Part shown: positions 37,744-48,440 of the stretch, piece by piece | Position numbering within the stretch: position 1 is the stretch's first letter | Layout of the letters: each line of letters starts with the position of its first letter | From: Nitrosomonas sp. Nm34 | GTDB lineage: Bacteria; Pseudomonadota; Gammaproteobacteria; Burkholderiales; Nitrosomonadaceae | NCBI RefSeq assembly: GCF_900113925.1 | Contig: NZ_FORD01000006.1 | Span: 62,001-126,000 of the forward strand | Direction of reading: 5' to 3' | Length of the DNA: 64,000 nt | The notes under the pieces: generated by a model | Seen by the model: only the letters and a program-made list of their open reading frames with translations | What the model was told of the DNA's origin: nothing | The model's database searches: none | Made by a program: the position numbers and the translations under genes

Positions 37744-39048
37744 TCAGATCAGACTGAGCCATTCACGGATTTCCGCATCGTTGGATTGACGAATCTCAAC
37801 ACCCTGCCGGATGCGACTATTACGTGCCAAATCAACGGCTGTTAGCCCTGGATAAGCCTTATACCAGACCTCTGTAGGTATTTGATGCCGCCTTTGCGTA
37901 TATTTGAATGCAAGCTCCCGCTGAGCACCTTCTTTAATGATCCATCTCGTGGTAGGGTAGCCTACCGCATTACTGAAAGTAAGATTCAAACCCCAGCCAA
38001 CCTTGTTAATGAAATCATCCATATAGCTCTCATGGCTACCATCATAATTACTGGCAAAAAAAACTCTGTGGTTATTGTCTATGAACACCCAGCGCGCAAA
38101 ATGGATGGTCTTTATCCGAGCGAGAAAACCTCGATTGTATACATGTCTTGCAAACCAGTTGGTCAGCAGAAGTATAAATTTGAAAGTCAGCAGACGGAAC
38201 AACCCCGGCTTCACATCCCCAAACACGCTATATTGATTACTGACATCCCAGTCTTCCTGTTTTGAGAGTTCATTGATATGTTCATAGCTAGGCCGGATAA
38301 AGAGCTCGGGATCGGAACGCTCCAGCATTCTCAGACGTAAGGCAAAGAAAGGTGCGATAGCTAACAGCAGCGGGGATAGCAGAAGTAGAATTAACGGCAC
38401 CCCAATCATATGCAGCAGATTGCGGATTTTCCAGTCTGTGGGTGTCGGTTCGGGTGGTGACAATGTCAATCTACCTTTATATTTTTCCATTTCGACATGT
38501 GACAACAGCTTTTGTCGTAAGATACGGATATTTTCCCGGCCAACATCATCAACAATTTTCTGTAAATAGGTAGACAGGCTTCGATGGAGTGCAGCTTCTT
38601 CATGTATTTGTTTGACCGTTCGGCCAATCCAGTTAACATAATTTGCTTTGGGATTGATAGTGTGTGCTTGCATCCATTCAAGCAAATTTTGATCTTCCTC
38701 AGAAAAATCATCGCAATGGGAAAAGATTTTTTTCAGGCCTGATTCTGCTTGCTCCGCAAGTTCTGCCAAAAAAGTATGCATATTTCCATCAATGTCGCCC
38801 AGAAAGGCGAGAGTCGGTCGCCAAAGTCTTGGTTTTACGCCAAATTCTTTAATTTCGTGTGTTGTAGTGGCTTCTATGATGACAAAGCGCGCAAAATGCA
38901 AGCGATTAAAACGACTGAATGGAATCAAGCTATTATCGGGATCAGCATGACCAGGCACTTTGTTCATTGAAGCCAACAAAGTACGTAGGTTTTTCAACTG
39001 CCCAACACGCACAGTCGCGGCAATCATGAAGGTAGATTGAGGTGTCAT
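37744..39048 (-). CDS. Uncharacterised membrane protein of the DyP/catalase-like operon
   Basis: 434 residues. Two segments of similar layout flank the middle: TRFNRLHFARFVII-like sequence (SRFNRLHFARFVIIEATTT, about 45-65) and KTIHFARWVFIDNNHRVFFAS (about 305-326), each followed by acidic/basic patches. Between them one or two transmembrane helices (about 213-240, LLHMIGVPLILLLLSPLLL) are present. The repeated half looks like a duplicated alpha+beta-barrel fold similar to that of DyP proteins, but I recognise no catalytic motif. It is the second gene of the run (35 bases after the first, 9 before DyP), so it may anchor or assist the two haem proteins. Function unknown. Confidence 0.65.
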   Translation of the reverse strand: MTPQSTFMIAATVRVGQLKNLRTLLASMNKVPGHADPDNSLIPFSRFNRLHFARFVIIEATTTHEIKEFGVKPRLWRPTLAFLGDIDGNMHTFLAELAEQAESGLKKIFSHCDDFSEEDQNLLEWMQAHTINPKANYVNWIGRTVKQIHEEAALHRSLSTYLQKIVDDVGRENIRILRQKLLSHVEMEKYKGRLTLSPPEPTPTDWKIRNLLHMIGVPLILLLLSPLLLAIAPFFALRLRMLERSDPELFIRPSYEHINELSKQEDWDVSNQYSVFGDVKPGLFRLLTFKFILLLTNWFARHVYNRGFLARIKTIHFARWVFIDNNHRVFFASNYDGSHESYMDDFINKVGWGLNLTFSNAVGYPTTRWIIKEGAQRELAFKYTQRRHQIPTEVWYKAYPGLTAVDLARNSRIRQGVEIRQSNDAEIREWLSLI

Positions 39049-39083
39049 AGTTTTCTATCTCAAGTAAACATTTACATGATTTC

Positions 39084-39539
39084 TTATTTAGCATCATTTC
39101 GTGTCAGGGCAAAATCCAGAACGCGTGTTTTACCCCACCATACTTTCCCAAGATAAACACCAGGCTCGATCTCACGAATTTCATCGCGGATCACTTTAGC
39201 AACGAAGGAAGTTTTAGAATAATCGATGACAATAGTATCTTTCCCATCTAACCAGCTTTTGTCACGATATACCTTGGCAATAATGAATGTCAGGCCAAAC
39301 GGTGTAATCTTGTTGACAAGAACACCAGCCTGACCGCCTGGGCAAAATAAATCAAATACTTTACCTTGCCAAGCAAAGAGACGGGCAAAGGCTGCCACGA
39401 GTTTTGAGAAGATTGATCCTGCCAGAATTGCTGTGCCTTGTGTATCGCCAGTTGGAATGTTTCCTGGGTTGGCATTACGATAAATTTCATCTAATTCCTC
39501 ACGTGATTTACTCAACCAAGTTCTTACCGTATTGTTCAT
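39084..39539 (-). CDS. Conserved hypothetical 151-residue protein, first of the peroxidase operon
   Basis: Soluble protein with a good ribosome binding site (GAGGAG). Notable motifs are GNIPTGDTQGTAILAGS, FAWQGKVFD, KVYRDKSWLDGKDTIVIDYS and IREIEPGVYLGKVWWGKTR, which suggest a small beta-rich lipid- or ligand-binding fold. I cannot name the family. It starts the minus-strand operon (this gene, membrane protein, DyP-like, catalase-like, then patatin). The neighbourhood points to lipid peroxide metabolism, but nothing in the protein proves it. Confidence 0.6.
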   Translation of the reverse strand: MNNTVRTWLSKSREELDEIYRNANPGNIPTGDTQGTAILAGSIFSKLVAAFARLFAWQGKVFDLFCPGGQAGVLVNKITPFGLTFIIAKVYRDKSWLDGKDTIVIDYSKTSFVAKVIRDEIREIEPGVYLGKVWWGKTRVLDFALTRNDAK

Positions 39540-40000
39540 TTTAGTTACTCCTCATAGAGTGATATCAAAAACAAGTAAACAAAATGCCTGACAACACTTG
39601 ATTTGTAATAATCCAAGAAACTCTAAAGCACGTACACAATGATAAAGGCTCAGAATCAATTAAATATTTTTCAAACTAATAATCTAGATTTACTCCTCTC
39701 TTCTGTCTATTTGATTGTTAATGGTTTTTTATAACAGGCAGCCCGCTCTCGCTTATGCTTATCTGTAAAGATTTATTTTAGGTGACTTTATTCCAAGTTT
39801 GTTTAATGTGCAAGAATTTAATAGGCGATAAAAAAATCTCTGCAAAATGCATATTGATTATTTAATTAAAATTTATATAGTAAAAATTGTAAATAAAGTA
39901 ATATAGTTACTGAAAGAAAAGAGAGATTATTTTAAGTGTTTTGCTAGTGGTAACTTCGAATTCCAGTATGTTTGATCAATCACTAATTCTGGAGACTGCC
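39540..40000. other. AT-rich divergent promoter region
   Basis: 460 bases between the peroxidase operon (minus) and the large cytochrome gene (plus). Very AT-rich with many T and A runs; no gene. It likely holds the promoters of both transcripts. GGAG at about 39990 is the ribosome binding site for the cytochrome ATG at 40001. Confidence 0.45.
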
Positions 40001-42718
40001 ATGAAAAAATTTAAAAAAATCCTGCCCTTTATTGGATTCAGTTTAGTTTTATTTCTTGCAGGATGCTCAGACGACCGATCGCTAAACATCGCGACCGAAT
40101 GTATCAAAGGTGGTAAGGCCAAGTCGGGATCAGTCATGGACGAGGCGCAATGTGTGAACAGATCTGCAGAAAGCTTCCCCGCGGCAGATGAGGATTATTT
40201 CAAAGATATGGATTATGGAATCAGTCAAAAACCTGATGAAATAGTCGCAGCGTTACAACCATTTTGGTCTCCTACTACCCCTTTATCCCCTGAGGAAGCT
40301 GTCAACCGTATCGTCAAAGGCCGCAACAACTGGATTGTTTGGACGGGCGGTAATGACAAGCTCTGGGATAACATGAATGCGCAGAGCTTTGGCAGCTTTG
40401 ATCTGCTAAAAGTATTATCGAACCACCCTAAGCTCCAGGAGAAGAATCGGAAGCACAGTCGTGATCATCGATGGGAGTGGTTTGGTCTCGTCAATGAACC
40501 GTGTTTTATGAAAAATATTGACGCGGAAGGGAAGCTGGTTGGCCGCGAGGATCGCTTCGGTTTATATCTGGATGTACGAGACCCGAATTGTGCTGCCGAT
40601 CCTTTCGAGAACGAAAAGAAATATTCAGGCGTTAAAATCGGGGCACGTGGTAAGACTGTGCCTGTGGGATCCTATTATGGCTATGCAACCGGAATTGTAG
40701 GCCTTCGTTTGTTTCCCAACCCTGATTTTGATGAGGCAGCAAAAAAACGCTGGGATGCAGAAAAATATTATTCTGATCCTGCATACTACAATGATCCCAA
40801 ATTAATTAAACCTTACCGGGTAGGGATGTCTTGTGGCTTCTGCCATGTGGGACCCAATCCAACCAATCCACCCCAAGACCCGGAAAATCCACAATGGGCC
40901 AATCTCAATTCCAACCCAGGCGCGCAATATTTCTGGTTTGACCGTGTGTTTGCATATGAGGCGGATAAAGCTAGTTTCGCTTACCAGGTTCTCCATACCA
41001 ATCGACCAGGCGCATTGGATACCTCGCTTGTTTCCACCGACTATATCAACAACCCACGTACTATGAACGCGATTTATAATCTTCCTGCACGCATGTTGCA
41101 TGCATTACGTTGGGGAGAAGAAGAATTAACCGATGGTGAACGAGGTAATAAACAGTTCAATCATTTTGAAGAGGTTCCTGCTGACAGCCCACTTAGAGCA
41201 TTTTTCCAAGCATCAAAAGAGGTTGATAAAGTGCTGACACCACGTGTGCTTAAGGATGGGGCAGACTCAGTGGGTGGATTGGGCGCACTGAATCGTGTTT
41301 TCATTAATATTGGTTTATTTAGTGAAGAATGGCTACAGCATATTACTCCTTTGGTAGGTGGCAAGCCTTTTACACCTTTTCCGATCAAAGCAGCAGAACA
41401 AAATTCCAGCTATTGGCGAGCGACTGAGCAACAAACTCTGGATGGCGCGTTATTTTTTCTCGCTGCAACCCCGCCTGATTATCTGAAGAATGCGCCTGGG
41501 GGTGAACGCTACCTGACCGATGATGAAAAAACTCTCGAGCGCGGCAAAAAAGTATTTGCCGAGAACTGCGCTGCTTGTCATTCAAGCAAATTGCCAGAGG
41601 AAGCATACCAGTTTTTCCCAAATAACGGCTGTGTCGGCCCTGATTACCTGAATTGCTGGAACCAATACTGGCAATGGACCAATTCCGCTGAATTCAAGGA
41701 AAAAATGACAAAGATTGTATTAGAGGAAGATTTTCTTAAGGAAAATTTCCTTTCCACTGAATTGCGCGTGCCGGTTACTTTGCTGGAAACCAATATCTGC
41801 GCTTCTATAGCGACCAATGCCATCGAGGGAGACACCTGGGATAATTTTTCGTCTACTTCTTACAAAAATCTGCCTTCGGTAGGCGAGGCCATCATTCACC
41901 ATCCAATTACTCGTGAGCAAACATTTTATGAAATACCGCCTAACGACAAGGACAATAAGGGTGGGCGTGGCTATATCCGGCCACCTTCTCTTACCAGTAT
42001 ATGGTCTACCGCGCCGTTCCTGCTAAACAATACGCTAGGTAAATTTTATTGGTCAGGCTCGATAGAAGACCGTATGAAATCCTTCCGGATCAGCATAGAG
42101 CAATTGCTGTGGCCCGAGAAGCGTTACTGTGATCAAAAAGATTTATATGCTGCTGAGTACGATGGGAAGGAAAGTGCATCCACTGAGGAAGGAACATATG
42201 GTTATGGCTCGGAAACAGCAAACAGCTGTGAAGGAAAAACCTACCTCACCCGATCAGGCAAAGAAGTTCCCGGGATTATCGACCGCACCACAGAAAGGAG
42301 CGAGTTAAAAATACTAAAGAGTTATCTTCCTTGGTATATAAGAATGTTTCCTATTGGGGATGGACTGGAACTTGGTCCATTTCCTGAAGGTATCCCGGTG
42401 AATCTGATTTCCAATATCAATATGGAAATGGACCTAGGTCAAAAAATTTCCCTGTCGTGGGATGTCTTAAAGTACGTTGGATGGGATATCTTTACTTTGT
42501 GGAAAGCACAGGAAGACCCAAAGAGTATTACCGATGAAGAATTGCGCAAAATCCTGAGTGGCATACTCGATCCTCTACTGGAAGTGAATAAATGCCCCGA
42601 TTTTGTGGTCAATCGGGGGCATTATTTTGGTACGGATTACCTGCCATCAGAGGAACACAGAACGGCGCTCAATGACAGTGATAAGCGTGCTTTGATTGAG
42701 TTTCTTAAAACCATGTAA
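40001..42718 (+). CDS. Large di-haem c-type cytochrome lipoprotein
   Basis: 905 residues from the ATG at 40001, chosen for its GGAG and the lipoprotein signal LVLFLAGCSDD. Two haem c motifs are visible: CGFCH (residues 278-282) and CAACH (523-527). Between and after them lie phrases of cytochrome c peroxidase relatives such as DYINNPRTMNAIYNLPAR and GYIRPPSLTSIWSTAPFLLNN. It would be exported and anchored to the outer or inner membrane facing the periplasm. It is much longer than classical cytochrome c peroxidases. A GMC oxidoreductase gene follows on the same strand after a terminator-like hairpin. Likely role: electron transfer or oxidation of an organic substrate; unproven. Confidence 0.8.
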   Translation: MKKFKKILPFIGFSLVLFLAGCSDDRSLNIATECIKGGKAKSGSVMDEAQCVNRSAESFPAADEDYFKDMDYGISQKPDEIVAALQPFWSPTTPLSPEEAVNRIVKGRNNWIVWTGGNDKLWDNMNAQSFGSFDLLKVLSNHPKLQEKNRKHSRDHRWEWFGLVNEPCFMKNIDAEGKLVGREDRFGLYLDVRDPNCAADPFENEKKYSGVKIGARGKTVPVGSYYGYATGIVGLRLFPNPDFDEAAKKRWDAEKYYSDPAYYNDPKLIKPYRVGMSCGFCHVGPNPTNPPQDPENPQWANLNSNPGAQYFWFDRVFAYEADKASFAYQVLHTNRPGALDTSLVSTDYINNPRTMNAIYNLPARMLHALRWGEEELTDGERGNKQFNHFEEVPADSPLRAFFQASKEVDKVLTPRVLKDGADSVGGLGALNRVFINIGLFSEEWLQHITPLVGGKPFTPFPIKAAEQNSSYWRATEQQTLDGALFFLAATPPDYLKNAPGGERYLTDDEKTLERGKKVFAENCAACHSSKLPEEAYQFFPNNGCVGPDYLNCWNQYWQWTNSAEFKEKMTKIVLEEDFLKENFLSTELRVPVTLLETNICASIATNAIEGDTWDNFSSTSYKNLPSVGEAIIHHPITREQTFYEIPPNDKDNKGGRGYIRPPSLTSIWSTAPFLLNNTLGKFYWSGSIEDRMKSFRISIEQLLWPEKRYCDQKDLYAAEYDGKESASTEEGTYGYGSETANSCEGKTYLTRSGKEVPGIIDRTTERSELKILKSYLPWYIRMFPIGDGLELGPFPEGIPVNLISNINMEMDLGQKISLSWDVLKYVGWDIFTLWKAQEDPKSITDEELRKILSGILDPLLEVNKCPDFVVNRGHYFGTDYLPSEEHRTALNDSDKRALIEFLKTM

Positions 42719-42733
42719 TTTTTCATAAATGAG

Positions 42734-42759
42734 ATACCCCGCTATAAGCAGCGGGGTAT
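42734..42759 (+). terminator. Hairpin after the large cytochrome gene
   Basis: Perfect 10-base-pair stem with arms ATACCCCGCT and AGCGGGGTAT and a six-base loop, 15 bases after the stop codon. A T-containing but not T-rich tail follows. Probable rho-independent terminator. Confidence 0.75.
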
Positions 42760-42951
42760 TCACTGTGTTTCTGAATTTCTAAGCTTATTTGGTTTTCAAC
42801 CAGCTTTCTTCTTCGGAAGAAAGAATCATCTAAGTATTGCAAACCAAGCTCTTGATTAATTAAGCACAAATTGATTGTGGTGTTTATCGGTACAATGACG
42901 CTCTTCCGGAAAAATCTATCAAAAATTTTGGAATAATATTGGAGATAATTT

Positions 42952-44889
42952 GTGGATAAGCCTGGCCCTTTGCAAGACCATCAGAGCGATAGTAACGATT
43001 GCGAAAAGTTTGATTACATCATAATAGGCTCCGGTGCGGGTGGAGGACCGCTTGCTTGCAACCTGGCCTTGAAAGGTTTCCGTGTATTGTTACTGGAAGC
43101 GGGTGGCGATGATGAGCCGTATGATTATAAAGTACCGGCATTTCATGCCCGCGCATCTGAAAATGAGGCTCTTCGCTGGGATTACTTCGTGCGTCATTAC
43201 GACGACAAAACTCAGCAAGAGCGGGATTATAAGTTTAGTAAAGAAAAAGATGGGGTGCTCTACCCTCGCTCAGGAACACTCGGTGGATGCACCGCACATA
43301 ATGCTATGGTTCTGATGTATCCCCACAATAGTGATTGGGATTACATTGCAAAACTAATGAATGACCCAAGCTGGGATAGCCGAAATATGCAAAAGCACTT
43401 CCAGCGCTTGGAACGCTGTGAATATGTTCCAAGATGGAAAATCTGGAGTCATCATGGATTTGATGGCTGGTTGGCAACTAACCAAGCTAATCGCTGGATG
43501 CTATTGAAGGACAAAGTACTCACAAAACTGACGGTCGCTACCGTACTAGAATCCCGGCGCATGATGAATCCGCTAAAACGTTTTTTTCTAGGAATTCTGA
43601 AATTTCTTATTCGCTTCGATCCCAATGATTGGCGTTTAATTCGCATTATTCCTGAAGGTTTATACAAAATTCCGTTGACTACTCAACACGGCAAGCGGGT
43701 AGGCACCAGAGAGTACATCCTGCGGGTTCGTGAACAATGCCCTGACAAATTGATCATAAGAACCCACTCATTGGTTCAACGTATTTTGCTCAACGAACAT
43801 AACAAAGCTTACGGTGTGGAGTACCGTGTAGGTGCTCATCAATATCGAGCCGATCCTCGGCACAACGAGGCAGTTGTGTCCGAAGCAAAAACAGTTTGTG
43901 TGGAACGCGAAGTCATTATAGCCGCTGGTGCTTTCAATACCCCGCAACTACTCATGCTATCCGGGATTGGTCCGCGGGAAGAGCTGGAAAAACATAAGAT
44001 TGAGGTAAAAGTAGAATTGCCAGGTGTAGGAAAAAATTTGCAGGATCGCTATGAAGTAGGAGTGGTAACAAAACTTAAAGAAGATATTCCACTGATTAAA
44101 GGAATGAAATTACGCCCTCCTGAACCTGGAGAAGAACCAGATCCACAATATGCCCTGTGGCTGCAGGAAAAAGGACCTTATACAACGAACGGTGCCACGA
44201 TTGCCCTCATCACACGTTCCTCTTCTAAGCGTCCAAATGGTGATCCGGATCTATTGATTTTTGGATTGCTCGGAAATTTTAGTGGATACTATCCAGGATA
44301 CTCTAATGACATTTGTAAGGAAAATAATCGCTATCCTAATGCTCTGTGTAATAAGACTGGCGACCACTCTGATACTTGCAAAGAAAATATCTTTACCTGG
44401 GCCATTCTTAAAGCGCACACCAGCAACACAGGCGCAGTTACCTTGCGGTCTAACGATCCACGTGATGTTCCTGACATTCATTTCAATTACTTTCCTGAAG
44501 ACCTAGAGAGTAGCGATGGCAAGAAAGATTTAGATTCAGTAGCAGAGGGAGTAGAAACTGTCCGTAACATCATTGAACATTGCAGAGATTTAATTGACGA
44601 GGAGATTCTTCCAGGAACAAAAGTCAGAAGCCGCGATGAAATTCATCAATTCATTAAAGATCAAGCTTGGGGGCATCATGCCTCCTGTACCTGTAAAATG
44701 GGACCAGAAAGCGATGAAATGGCAGTCGTTGATAACCGGTTTCAGGTTTATGGCACGAGTAACTTGCGCATCGTGGATGCTTCGATATTCCCTAAAATAC
44801 CCGGTTTCTTTATTGTATGCGCTGTCTATATGATTAGCGAGAAAGCCAGTGAAATCATTATTGAAGATGCAAGAAAGCGTGTTTCGTAA
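42952..44889 (+). CDS. GMC-family FAD oxidoreductase
   Basis: 645 residues. The FAD-binding start is FDYIIIGSGAGGGPLACNLA with VLLLEAGGD. GTLGGCTAHNAMVLMYPHNS matches the GMC signature 1, and AAGAFNTPQLLMLSGIGP matches signature 2. The catalytic His is in WGHHASCTCKMGP near the end, followed by LRIVDASIFPKIPGFFI. GMC enzymes oxidise alcohols or open peroxide-derived substrates; relatives include choline and long-chain alcohol oxidases. GTG start with GGAG upstream. No signal peptide. It follows the large cytochrome gene, which could accept its electrons, and converges with the dioxygenase-like gene. Confidence 0.88.
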   Translation: MDKPGPLQDHQSDSNDCEKFDYIIIGSGAGGGPLACNLALKGFRVLLLEAGGDDEPYDYKVPAFHARASENEALRWDYFVRHYDDKTQQERDYKFSKEKDGVLYPRSGTLGGCTAHNAMVLMYPHNSDWDYIAKLMNDPSWDSRNMQKHFQRLERCEYVPRWKIWSHHGFDGWLATNQANRWMLLKDKVLTKLTVATVLESRRMMNPLKRFFLGILKFLIRFDPNDWRLIRIIPEGLYKIPLTTQHGKRVGTREYILRVREQCPDKLIIRTHSLVQRILLNEHNKAYGVEYRVGAHQYRADPRHNEAVVSEAKTVCVEREVIIAAGAFNTPQLLMLSGIGPREELEKHKIEVKVELPGVGKNLQDRYEVGVVTKLKEDIPLIKGMKLRPPEPGEEPDPQYALWLQEKGPYTTNGATIALITRSSSKRPNGDPDLLIFGLLGNFSGYYPGYSNDICKENNRYPNALCNKTGDHSDTCKENIFTWAILKAHTSNTGAVTLRSNDPRDVPDIHFNYFPEDLESSDGKKDLDSVAEGVETVRNIIEHCRDLIDEEILPGTKVRSRDEIHQFIKDQAWGHHASCTCKMGPESDEMAVVDNRFQVYGTSNLRIVDASIFPKIPGFFIVCAVYMISEKASEIIIEDARKRVS

Positions 44890-44911
44890 TTTTCTTTATG
44901 CGCACATGGGA

Positions 44912-47761
44912 TTACTTAGCGAACGCACTATCTCCCTCAGCACCACGCCGAGGCTCCCATTCAGTGCTGTAATATTTACCCCGATCTCGCGCCCAAGGAT
45001 CGAATACATTCATTACTCCTGCAAGTTCACCTTCCAGTTCTGGTAATGTTCTCAGAAGAACACGCTTTAAAGGAGAGACCGGCTGCTGGTGACCATTTGG
45101 CATCCCCTGCTCCAGCTTTTCCGGACCCGGTCCATTGTGCATTACCCACTCGACCCCAAGATTACTATAAAATTCTGGGCGAAAACTCGATGTAAGAAAG
45201 CGGTCGCTGAAAAGTCTGCGTGAAGCATTGAGAATGAACACAACAAATTGAGTTTCTGAAATAGCAAAACCATGCGGCCGTTTGGATGCCCTAAATAATC
45301 ATTGATGGGTGAGTTATCGTTGTTCAGTTGAGCCTTTGTAATCTGTTTGGATTCATCACAGCGGTGTTGCCCGTATACCTCGCGCAACGTCTTCACGAGC
45401 TGCTCCTGCTCGCGTCGAGCGGGCGAATCCTCGCGCAAACGCGGATCGATAAAGTCTTCAAAACGAATCAGTTGCTTTAACCCATACTGCCGGCGAAACT
45501 CGTTATAATGCGGAATACCTCGTTCCCAATCGCGGAGGAGGTCGAGTGCGGCAATATCAATCTGTTGTGTGGACGATTGCAAATGCGGCATCTTCAGGTT
45601 TTGCAAAAACTGCGGATGGTTCTGAAGCGTCAGCTCTCCCGCCTGCTGGCGGCCCATGCTGAGCGCCCAATTCGCCAAGCCCTTCTGCCGTATCGCCTCA
45701 GTTGCTTTTCCGCGAAACGTATCAATAATAGGTATTTTTTGCTGAATGACATTCGGATCCTTATTCCATTCTCGGTATTCGATCAGATCCGGCAGCAAAG
45801 GATGCAACCGGTAAACGGTGACAAACTCTTCGGAAAAATTGAAAGGAGAGCCAAAATGGTTGACCCCGCCGTTGATGTCATCATCGCTGGAAAGTGCCCA
45901 GAGATCCTTCCTGCTGCGATCGAATAAAGAATAAAAGGGTGTTTCTTCATAGCGATGGTTACTAGCCCGAAGATGCCCGCTCCGACTGCGAAAACTGTAT
46001 AGAGACTGTTGTTGGCAGCATCTAAGTCATCAAGTTGGCGGATGATTTCTCTTAGCGCCTCAGATACCGCTGCATGTTCATTAAAAAGACCATGCCAATT
46101 AGCATTCATGCCTCGATACAATGGTTCATTATACAGCAGTTGCGTCGTCCATTCGATGGTATGGATCTTGGCTATTTCAGCAGAAACAACCAGCCGGGCA
46201 ACATTAAACAATTCGTCCGGTGTAACATCTTGATAGCGAACAATGACCTCTGGTCTGCCTGGGTTTCTTAAACCGCTGTCAGCATCGGGAGTTTTCACTG
46301 CCTGCTTGTGGAATTCATCAATAAAAGCATTGTGCTCTCTCGCAAATACGTTGTGAAAGAAGCTCAGCCCGAAAGACCAGTTATCGGGGAAAGCGGTAGA
46401 TTCCTGACCTGACCATTCTGGCTTGATATAATCGCTAGCGTCGAAGATCGGCAAGTATCCAACCTTATCGCCCTCACCTCCCCCTCTCTCACCGGTACCA
46501 GCAGTATTTTGGCGGGATCTCGGGGATTTCGCTGCACTCGCTGACTAGATCGTTCATCATAGCCATACAGTTGTGAAGCATCCCACCAGGCTGTCACATG
46601 ATTGCGTGTGGTCTTCGGTGCGCGTGTGAGGTAGGTTTGATCATTATGCATAAACGATTCGGGCGGCGTGTCGTCAGCAACAGGCGCAACATTGATTCTG
46701 TCACTCGGCCGACAGCCCAGTTGCGTGATCTCCTCCGCCGTTAATGGTTGTTCGCTGTTTTCGACCCGTTGAGTCGCGCAACCAACTTTCATCCACTCTG
46801 GCTGACTGGATTCTTCATCAACATGAGAAAACCAATCATGGGTCATGAATTGAATCCAAAAAGCTGCCAGCACGTTAAAGGTTGGAGCCTTTTTGTAATC
46901 ACACTCGGCTTCTTCAGGGCTGTTGAGCAAGCCGTAACCGTTCTGGCATTTGTCAGGGTGAGATTGCATACGTGTCAATATTTTCCGGCTAATCACCTGT
47001 GGATCGGGCTTCAGCAATGCTAATCGTTCGCCATGGCGATTTCTGGTCAACTCGTGGAGGCCTAGGTCAGGGAAAGTCGTGTCAAACTGAACGTTGCGCG
47101 CAAAGAGCTGATGAGTTGAACCCATCAATGGGTTGTAAATATCATTGCAGATGCCAGTGACAGTGCGGAAACGGATTAAATCCCCCCTACAGACTTGTTC
47201 TTGACCACTCTTCACATCCTGGTAATTGAGATGAGTCGGCAGCTGCATTTCTGGCCAGACTTGCAACACGGGCCCCGCCTTGCCATCACGGCCTGTGATA
47301 TAAGCCTGGTATGTTCCACTATTGTCGAAAAGGTTGAGCTTGATGAGTTCAATGCGTTGTAACTCTAGTTCATAGAGTGCGCCATTGATGCCCCGCGCAT
47401 TGGGACCGAAAAACGTGCCATCTAGTAAAATAAGCGGGAATAGTGATGAGCCATTACCTGTAGCCCAGAAATTTGGCCAGTCCAGCCAGGGACTCTGGTT
47501 GGGCGTAACAGCACGATCTCCACCAAGACAATGCGCTCGCTTTTCAGGGACCTTGCCAAGAAACCGCTGCTCTCTGGTTTGTGCGACATGCTGAATATCA
47601 ACTTGCAGGAGAGTCTCAAAGCAGGACAGATCCGAATCCCAAGTATTGCAACCGCTGAGCAGAAGCAGTCCTGCCATTGCAGAAAGCAGTGATGAGTGGC
47701 AATATCTGAAGTAGGGATAAATCAAATAATCATTACTACGAGCATGAAAGAAAATATCCAT
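44912..47761 (-). pseudogene. Frameshifted alpha-dioxygenase/cyclooxygenase-like haem peroxidase
   Basis: The gene is split into four frames by shifts near 46465-46490 (beside GGGGG), 45955-45975 and 45270-45295, but every segment continues the same protein of about 940 residues. The N-terminus has a lipoprotein signal (LLLLSGC, Cys38). The distal haem His308 is in FWIQFMTHDW, then ASQLYGYDERSSQRVQ. The second piece has LSFFHNVFAREHNAFIDEF and ARLVVSAEIAKIHTIEWTTQ. Across the second shift comes EEFVTVYRLHPLLPD (Tyr codon 45813-45811), the counterpart of the radical Tyr/proximal His motif of cyclooxygenase and plant alpha-dioxygenase. The family normally adds oxygen to fatty acids. It is either a recent pseudogene or carries sequencing errors; two shifts do not lie in long homopolymers, which favours a true pseudogene. 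Confidence 0.8.
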
Positions 47762-47879
47762 TCTCCCTTTTTCCGGACTGCTTTTATTTAACTATCTTTC
47801 TAATTTACCCATTACGCTTAGAAATTCTTCGGGGTGGAGGCACCATCATGAGCGTTAGTATCACCTACAATCTCTGTGT

Positions 47880-48440
47880 ATATTTACCACCGCGCTGCAA
47901 TATACTAAATACAGCAACTTGCCAGCAAATTGGTATGACTGGCTGAACTTTTACCGGCATATGCCTGATTTGCCTTGATATACGCGCTATCGATGGTTAC
48001 CACGAAATGCATCATTTTACTTAGGTTAGCAGGGACGTGTATTACTGCACGCACATAACTGTCTGCGTATCAACCACCAGCTAGCTGCGGTAGCCGAAAT
48101 ACGACTTTTTGCTTTTTTGCGTCAGGTAGCATCTGGGTCTGCATTCTGCTCTTCGGTACAAGGAATATCAGGCTGACTACCTTTCTCAAACTGAACAGCG
48201 TTGCATTCAGCATTCATTTCAAGCGTGATGATCTCGTTTGGTTGCGTCGCTGGCTCAATTCCACCATTCGATAGTTCGTGCTTGCATAAACTTCTAAGAT
48301 TTTGTCACAACTTCTCCCCATCAATCAGTGCATCACTTCATCAGTACGTTGTCTTGACTCAGCGCTGCATCAATTATATTGATCCTAAACTCATCTGTAT
48401 CTTTTGCTCCAGCCATCTTTTATCTAACACCATTTTAGTT
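47880..48440 (-). pseudogene. Decayed IS5-type transposase
   Basis: Minus-strand translation in shifting frames gives INIIDAALSQDNVL, then DIPCTEEQNADPDAT, RKKAKS, YFGYRS and finally IDSAYIKANQAYAG. These follow the order expected of an IS5-family transposase catalytic core, but many stops and shifts interrupt it. The rest of the interval 47762-48654 holds nothing else that I recognise. Confidence 0.5.
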
